Shown: positions 57,481 to 64,000 of the stretch, piece after piece
Position numbering within the stretch: position 1 is the first letter of the stretch
Layout: each line of letters starts with the position of its first letter
Assembly: GCA_030762175.1 (NCBI GenBank)
Contig: CM060834.1
Coordinates: 31,438,501-31,502,500, forward strand
Source: Metallyticus violacea
Lineage: Eukaryota; Arthropoda; Insecta; Mantodea; Metallyticidae
Length of the DNA: 64,000 nt
Reading direction: 5' to 3'
The notes under the pieces: generated by a model
What the model saw: only the letters and a program-made list of their open reading frames with translations
Told to the model about the DNA's origin: nothing
Databases searched by the model: none
Position numbers and translations under genes: made by a program

Positions 57481-58543
57481 TGAACCACTTATTATCTTGT
57501 TTAAATCTCTCAAGATATTTATTTTATGCATCTGCTCAATGAACAAATAATAAAAACTGTTTATTTTGTTTAAACAATCCTGAAAACTATAGCCCGATGA
57601 AATAAAACTAAGGCTGGCTTGAGAGATTCATAAGAAATCAGAAAATATGAACAGTTTTCCTCCAGCAAAAATTGTGCAGACCAGCGTAACACAACACAAT
57701 TGTTATGCTCATCAACTTTTATGAAACAGGGCCCAGCTCGCTAGTAGTCTCATTTTCATTCTGGGCGAGTTGTATTCGTTTGTGAGATGTTGATCTCGGT
57801 TTCTATTAAATTAACTGCAGTTAAAGTGCGGCATGTTCCAATTACAAAGACCTAAACCACACAATAACGCGATAAGGGGAAAATGTTAAATGCCGTTCGT
57901 ACACAATGAAAACCAGATTACTGTATAGTACAGACGATAGTTTTGAGCCGGTGTTACTTAAGTTTTTAACATTTATAGTCTCTACCTAATTCTTTATTAT
58001 TTTTGTCTCCTGGTAAGTTAACAAAGAGAGAGCTCAAAGTGACCACCCTCAGGAGGTAGCCTCTATTTCTTCGCATTAACAACAGCGGGTGCTAGTGGAG
58101 TTTTATAGAGATGGGAAAGAATATGGGAAGTTTCAATATCCCATTTTACAAAATGTTAAATGAACACAGTTTGTATTTACAGCATCATTACTACTGATGG
58201 ATACCGTAAGCTGTACTTAGCGCCGCGCCCACAGTCAAGGATTCACTGTATTATAGCAGAAGCAACTTTCTCCATATCCATTTTTATACACCATCAATTT
58301 GGAATGTTCATCAGCTAGCAGGGTTTATTTCAGATTATTGTTCAACGATTACCAACGTTACACAGATCCTTATGTTGCCTCAAACTGAATCGCAGAATTA
58401 CTTACAGTTTTCAGTAACTTGAAAGCTACTGGAAGCAGTGTGCTTCCTGGTGCCAAGCAAATCTCGTTAAACCGGCCACTCGTCCAAACGAGGGCTCTGT
58501 ATATTTGCAAATGCCACCAAAGTAATTTACACTAATAAAAAAT
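57481..58543. other. No recognised gene
   Basis: 57700-57880 is of more balanced composition and may belong to the repeat unit carrying the orphan family, but there is no second copy to compare in this window. Confidence 0.35.
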
Positions 58544-58556
58544 AAGTAAACGTAAT

Positions 58557-60454
58557 TTTTTTTTTTAATTCTGCAATACTTACATCCTGATATCTTGGTT
58601 CTACATCAGGACGCAATACTCCAGATTTCATTTATTTATTCCTCTTATATCTTTCAATACAATTTAAATTAAAATTAAATTTTACAGATTTTAAAATCTA
58701 CACTACTAATACTATAACTAAACAAAATTAAAACTTCAAAAAACAAAACCGGTACTGTAATCCAGCACTACAACTATTTACTATGACTTATAATAACATC
58801 TACAATTGCAACTGGTACTCAGTAGCAATTGTTACATTTAAACTTGATTAATTTACAATTATTATCCAATTTACTCTATGCGTCTTCATTTCTGCTAACG
58901 CTCGCTGCTCCCCACTGGAATTCCTGGCAACAGAACCTGGACATTCGTGGAGTTGCTGCCGGTCTCAAGCAACAGCTATACTGGACCATGGTGTGTTGAC
59001 AGTGTAGTTTCCTTCGCTTCTCTCCTTCTCTTGACCTCTGTCTACTTCTTCTCTCAACTGCTTCGTTTCCGCCCGAAAACTGGCATTATTCCTTTCTTCT
59101 GTCAGTTCTGCTCTCTTCTTCTTATTCAAATCGGGTGTTATCTTCTTTATCATCTTTTTCTTCAACTAATTTTAGTTGTAAATATCATTCTTGCCTTTCC
59201 CTGATTCTCTCGGATCTTCTAGGGGAATATACCATTTCTGGCCTTTGGATTTTTTCTCTTGTTTGTTTTTTGCCGTTTTTATACTCTTCTGCCATTTTGC
59301 TTGATATTTTATTTGTTACCTCGTTCAATGCCCTAAAATCATCTTCGTCTCTCATGATGTTCCAGATGCGTTTCCCAGCAAGTAGTCGTCTTTCTTCTGC
59401 TACAAATGACTGGTATTTAGGGCATTCAAATGAGACATGTTCCGGTGTATCGATCACGTTACAGTCCGTACATGTATTATTTGCTTGTAATTTAAATCTT
59501 TGCAAATATGAGCAATATGGACCATGGCCTGTTACATAATGCACTAAACCCTTATTGGGATGAATGTGCTTAAATAGTAATCTTTCCTTTATGGATGGAA
59601 ATATTTCATGCACTCTTCTACCTTCTTTTATTTCATCCCATTCTCGTTGCCATATTTGTAATAAAGAATCTTTGATTTCTTTTTTATTCCTACACTTTTT
59701 ACCAACAATGTCCATTATTTTTTAGTTATTTTGTTTTTAAGCCAATAAGAGGCTGCTCTTATTCGAACTAAATAATCAATTGGCCATATACCCAATATTA
59801 CTAGTAGTTCCATTGTTGGAGAAGTGGAAAATGCCCCTGTACATCTCAATAAAATTTTTCTTTGGGAGCCTCTTAAAGTACGTATAAAATGTACCTCGCG
59901 TGCCTTTTCCCCCCAAACTCCTCCTCCATAGTTTAATATGGCTGCAAAGATGCTATTATGATAGATTTTTATTCCGTTAGCATGTATACTAAAATATCTT
60001 TGTCCAATATTGGCTAACTTGAACATAAGTTTTTCTGCTCTAGTTCTTGTGTTCTACATGTTTCTTAAAATTTAGTGTTTCATCCAAATATATACCTAGA
60101 TATTTATTTACTGCTTGTCTCTTAATATTTTTATTGTTAATTTTAATACTCGGATTTCTGTTTAAGTTTCCTTTTAAAAACATATATGATGATTTGTGAG
60201 GAGCAATTTCCAATTTTGCTTTTATGCACCAATTGTTTACATGATCAGTTATTATATTTGATCTCTTTTCAATTTCCTTTCTATTATTTCCTTCTATTAT
60301 TATTAGTAAGTCATCTGCATATGCGATAATATCTTTTATACTGTTTAATCCTTCTATTATTTCTATTAGAGTTTCCAAAAATATGTCCCATAATATCGGC
60401 CCTAAAATTGATCCCTGCGGACATCCTTTGGTAATTTCCTTTGTAATGATCTGG
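58557..60454 (-). mobile_element. 5'-truncated R1/I-type LINE with target-site duplication
   Basis: A non-LTR retrotransposon 3' portion, minus strand. The coding part starts inside the reverse transcriptase: ITKEITKGCPQGSILGPILW, then DIIAYADDLLIII (YADD active site), SYMFLKGNL, KYLGIYLDETLNFKKHVEH, a 1-base frame change at about 60035, AEKLMFKLANIGQ, IYHNSIFAAILNYGGGVWGE, then a second 1-base change at about 59715. The last 176 codons (59185-59715) contain HYVTGHGPY and a C-x2-C-x7-H-x4-C knuckle (CTDCNVIDTPEHVSFECP). A ~620 bp 3' UTR ends in an A run (T run at 58557-58566 on plus). AAGTAAACGTAAT flanks both sides (58544-58556 and 60455-60467). The low damage and intact duplication mark a fairly recent insertion. 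Confidence 0.95.
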
Positions 60455-60467
60455 AAGTAAACGTAAT

Positions 60468-61035
60468 GCTTAATCAGGATATATAAATAGTATTTGGTAA
60501 CAATTCTCTTGAAAAAGAAGAAACGGTAGTAAGATTTAATGTCAATTCACTTGCCGGCCAGACACTATAGGTCAGCACACGAGTAGTGTAGTTCACAATT
60601 GCCAGATGCGCTCATGCAGGACAGTGAAGGCTACTGGACGAGTTTCCATGCTCTTTTGCACCGTAGAAGGATGTGTATATAAATTTGCCACACATTATGT
60701 AAATAATACATTTTTATAGACATTAGTTCGAGGTTTTTAGCGAGAGAATCTCCCTTTATTTTGAGTTCAATTTCTCTTGAAACGAAAAAGTACTGCGACA
60801 TAGTCTGATTTGTAACAACATACTTAAATGCCGAATATTTTCTTTCTATACTCTCTGAAACAATCACTTTTACGTAACGCTATGTAACACTTCAGTTCTT
60901 AAACCGTTAAATATTTTATCTATGAACTTGCTTTAAAGAATTATAAAAGAACTGAGATTCCGTGTCTTAGTGATCTCTACCACCCGACACTGCACAGAAG
61001 ACATACATAATAGGAATATAAACAAATATCGCTAC
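60468..61035. other. No recognised gene
   Basis: The 78-codon minus frame at 60631-60867 has no motif. Confidence 0.4.
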
Positions 61036-61149
61036 TTTTTTTAATAGTGTTTAATGCCCGTTTTTACTACTGAGGCACCACAGGCGGTGGACACTGATGA
61101 TACAGGAAACTAAATGATATAATGCGAAGGAATTTTTTACGGAAGGTAA
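61036..61149 (-). repeat. SINE A, 3' half
   Basis: The reversed tail (AGTGTTTAATGCCCGTTTTT, CACCACAGGCGGTGGACACTG) extends to about TTTACGGAAGG. It then stops where a SINE A of opposite orientation begins. Confidence 0.88.
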
Positions 61150-61152
61150 GTC

Positions 61153-61427
61153 TCCGGGTGGCCGAGGTCGTTAAGGCACGGACTCGTGAGCGGGAGGTCT
61201 GGGTTCGTATACCGCCGGGACCGTCCTCCCTGAATGACGTTTTTTCCAGGTTTTCCTCAGTCCTCATAAATGGCAAATACCGGGGAGGTGCCCAAAACTT
61301 AGGCCTGGAAAGATTCCTTCCTCAAAAATAAATCCTTTCCCAATATATAATTTTATTTCATGTATCACCAGTGTCCATCGCCTGTGGTACCTCTGTAGCA
61401 AAAACGGGCGTTAAACACTGTTCATTC
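61153..61427 (+). repeat. SINE A, full length
   Basis: The head GGGTGGCCGAGGTCGTTAAG, GCACGGACTCGTGAGCGGGA and a damaged B box (GGGTTCGTATACCGCC) lead into a complete body ending AAAACGGGCGTTAAACACTG. Confidence 0.93.
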
Positions 61428-61461
61428 GTTTTCATTGTTAGACCAAGTTCTGCAGCGTCAA

Positions 61462-61751
61462 AGGTTGCAGCAGTTTAAATAAAAAAAAATCACTCCAATT
61501 CCACCAATAGTTTACAAGAAAAATGCATGATTATGTAACGGTGTTTTAAGTTTTTTTAACAATATTTTATTGTCATTTAAAAGACTTTAAAAATAATTAT
61601 ATACATTAGAGAATTAAAATTTACAGAGCATCTTTAGTCAAGTTTTCTTAATATCTTTCAAAAATTTTCATATTTATAACTTTAAAATTTTCTGAGATAA
61701 TGTGTGTTGTATATTGTTGCATTATTTACTAGATTTACACTTCTTGGTTAC
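61462..61751. mobile_element. TTAA-flanked palindromic MITE-like element, copy 3 (right half)
   Basis: It matches the right ~290 bp of 31420-32131 and ends ACACTTCTTGGTTAC followed by TTAA (61752-61755). The left half is missing, starting about 35 bp after the SINE A end. Confidence 0.85.
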
Positions 61752-61755
61752 TTAA

Positions 61756-62329
61756 AAGCTTTTTGTAGCCATTTTATTTATACCGGTATATTTTACAGCA
61801 ATAAAGTGTTTATTCGACTTCAATTAAGATTTATAATTATGTATATTATGCAACATTGCTAATCGCTTGCCATATTCATGCCATTCATATTCATATCTTA
61901 CTACCATTGTTAATTATTTTGTTATGGATATATATACATATTTAAAGAGCACACGAATTATAAAATTTCATTATATGTTACTAATGCACTATTTATATTT
62001 ACAATATTACTAAAATTTTCACTGACATGTCACTGCATAATATCTGTTTTGTGTTGTCCCTAGTTGCACATCTTATGACTCTGTGAAATCTTTATTAAAT
62101 TAATAAATAAACAAAAGATAAGTTGATATATCACAGTATTAATTTTTTCAAAAATGTTATTTTTGAATTAAAATGTTACTTAGCTTTTGAAATGCCGTGT
62201 ATAAAGGAAATAGCCCATGCAAATTATTTAGAAATGGTTATAATACGACTTTTGTTACATTAATCCTTTTTCTTATTATTTACTCTTTTTCGAGTCTCCA
62301 ATCAGCGAAGTATAAATATCTGGTAAACA
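61756..62329. other. AT-rich DNA, nothing recognised
   Basis: Nothing recognisable. Confidence 0.45.
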
Positions 62330-62665
62330 GACCCCTGTAGTTTAAGTTTACACCACTACCCCAGGGTGTCCCTTATTAGATAGGCAGGTCCCATCCCAGG
62401 ATTCTCCCGCACCAACTGCGCGTAAGTAAACAGTGTTAGTTAACCTTTTTACAGATTCTGTACACAGCGGACCACGCTTTGAATAAACTAGGTAGGATTT
62501 TTGTCAGGGAACCATGATATTCCCGGGTGGAGAATGGCTAATTATTCTGTCCCGCTCGGTCGGAGGGACATACGACGTCCACGGCAATAATAATTGGCTA
62601 CGCTACACACCTCGTCCGCTTCCCCAAGGGAGAGCGCCGGCCCCAATAATGCACTTGCCACAAAA
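62330..62665. other. GC-richer island, unidentified
   Basis: About 335 bp with clearly higher GC and more CG dinucleotides than its surroundings (CCCGCTCGGTCGG, TACGACGTCCACGG, GAGAGCGCCGGCCCC). No open frame, tRNA box or repeat shared with this window. It could be part of an unrecognised transposable element or a host regulatory region. Confidence 0.4.
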
Positions 62666-63799
62666 TTAATGAACATTTGTCATGTTGGTACTGCTTCTCC
62701 CACCCGTGTCACATATGGTCTGTTTCAGGAGACATATACCCAAATAGACAACTATAATCGTGTTACTTAGAGCGGAAGATTTGCTTCAGAAAGAATTATG
62801 AAACAAAACTGCTGCAAACTATTCTAGTCAGCGAACATCAATAATATGAACATAAACATATAGCCTAAATTTTTACACATAGCTCTTTATTTATAACGAA
62901 TTAGATGAATACTATTAAAATAAAAAATACCTATTTAAAAAAACACTATATAGAGTGTCAATATTTTGTTATAATGTAAGAATGAAGTTGGTAGCGTAGA
63001 AAAACGATCAAATAAAGTAATCGAATGATTGAATTTATTGCAATTTACCTGTTTACGATGAAAGCAATGTTATACGAGCTGATTCAAGCTATCATGAATA
63101 TACTCTCAATATACAGAATTTCATTTATTTTTACAGCTGTTGTTACGAGTCATTTAGTTCTACACTCTTTTCGGATAAAAATTAAGGATTTTTAAAATCA
63201 CTTTCAGCGCAGAGAGCAATATATTTTTTTTAATTTCTTTTACTGCATGAAAGAAATATTGATATAATATGGTATGATCAGTGATGCGGGTTTTCGTATG
63301 AGCGTGTCCCCACTCGTTTTCAGCACCGTAAACGCGGTAGCAAACCTGCTTGCTTACTTGTTGATCTTGCCGACTGTCGCAGTCTTAGCGTAGCTCTCCC
63401 GGGTGTGTGTTGTATTCTTTCTTAATTCAAGCATACTTAAAGTGTATTATGCCTTGTGTGTTTGCGACGCCACAGCGTGTCTTTATGTACAATTTATGTG
63501 TGTTAACTCAGCAGTGAAAGAATCATAAAATCTTTTTTTTTTTTGAGCTTACAGTTACTTATGTGAATATCATACTATAATAACTTTAATATAATAACTC
63601 TCTTTTTTTAGAGAATTAACTGACAGGTAGCATTATCATGCATTTGTTCAACATGATTCTGCCACTTCTCAAGCTGCGAATAATTTCATGAATCAATTCA
63701 CAATCCGTTTCCACAAGACAGAGTTAGTATGGTTTTGTTGTCCCCTCATTTTAACATTCTGCTATTATCTGTGGAGTAAATTAAAGAAATACCACGTAC
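62666..63799. other. No recognised gene
   Basis: AT-rich DNA with a GC-richer patch at 63270-63420; no motif. Confidence 0.4.
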
Positions 63800-63975
63800 A
63801 AGACGAAATGGCACACCATACAAGAACTCAAAGATAAAATTCGTCAGGAAGTTGACCGGATTTTTCAAAATAAACCAATAAATGAATGATGAATAATTTC
63901 CTAAAGAGATATGAAAAATGTGTGGAGAATGAAGACGGGCAGTTTCAACACCTCATTTGGCAATTAGGTAAGTAA
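63800..63975 (+). pseudogene. DDE transposase C-terminal relic
   Basis: Plus reading: WHTIQELKDKIRQEVDRIFQ with NKPINE, a frame change, then NFLKRYEKCVENEDGQFQHL with IWQLGK and a stop at 63973-63975. The usual family end is L..RI..E...I......L.....F..RC..C(I/V)E..GG(H/Q)FQHLL. It is a DDE_3-type transposase tail; upstream catalytic blocks are not readable. Confidence 0.62.
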
Positions 63976-64000
63976 TGAGCCTCTTAAATTACCTTGTGTT

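Noticed and set aside
59135..59539. 134-codon plus frame
   Set aside because: It is antisense to the last LINE coding segment, which contains the zinc knuckle.
1..64000. CRISPR array, prokaryotic operon or bacterial insertion
   Set aside because: No regularly spaced repeats, no dense same-strand long frames, no ribosome binding sites; all coding signals are eukaryotic transposable elements.

Overview
The window looks like a piece of a large, AT-rich insect nuclear genome. Every recognisable coding fragment is a transposase, a reverse transcriptase, or one orphan repeat-associated family. There are no bacterial-style gene clusters, ribosome binding sites, rRNA genes, CRISPR arrays or convincing host exons. 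The insect assignment is inference. It rests on the mix of mellifera-type and other mariners, Tc1-like elements, R1/I-type and RTE-like LINE fragments and two abundant tRNA-derived SINE families. The species cannot be named from this sequence.

Layout. 0-12 kb is mostly plain AT-rich DNA with SINE fragments near 3.0 and 6.0 kb and a decayed 1.37 kb mellifera-type mariner (8817-10188, minus). 12-15 kb holds mariner fragments and an 823 bp element with ~220 bp inverted repeats, flanked by two 50 bp direct repeats. 16-20 kb holds a DDE transposase tail, a LINE 3' end with a zinc-knuckle-like motif, and the first copy of an orphan protein family (conserved KVHFLNSH and MMADYCW blocks). 21-27 kb is sparse: diverged repeats, a one-off SINE and another LINE 3' end. 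28.5-34.9 kb is a dense element graveyard: two mariner ends, Tc1 N- and C-terminal pieces, SINE B copies and two copies of a palindromic, TTAA-flanked, 0.7 kb MITE-like family. 36-48 kb carries a multi-copy element (family D), a mariner, two copies of a transposase tail (one split by family D), and an RTE-like LINE. 49.7-51.8 kb has two mariners; the second (50536-51791) keeps both ends. 53-61 kb has a young SINE A with a 10 bp target-site duplication, a decayed Tc1, the second orphan-family copy, and a 5'-truncated LINE with a 13 bp target-site duplication (58557-60454). The window ends with a DDE transposase tail.

No gene in the window appears intact. The elements form a stratified history. 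Young insertions (the 59 kb LINE, the 53 kb SINE A, the 31 kb SINE B) have readable target-site duplications. Old ones survive only as short protein-homologous stretches with frameshifts and stops. The most useful material for new description is the set of families with two or three copies here and no identity I can give: the TTAA palindromic family, family D (with an empty-site paralogue 1.6 kb away), the inverted-repeat element with 50 bp direct repeats, and the orphan protein family with conserved flanking DNA. I found no evidence of a new multi-gene system. All family calls come from reading translations by eye; no database search was run.
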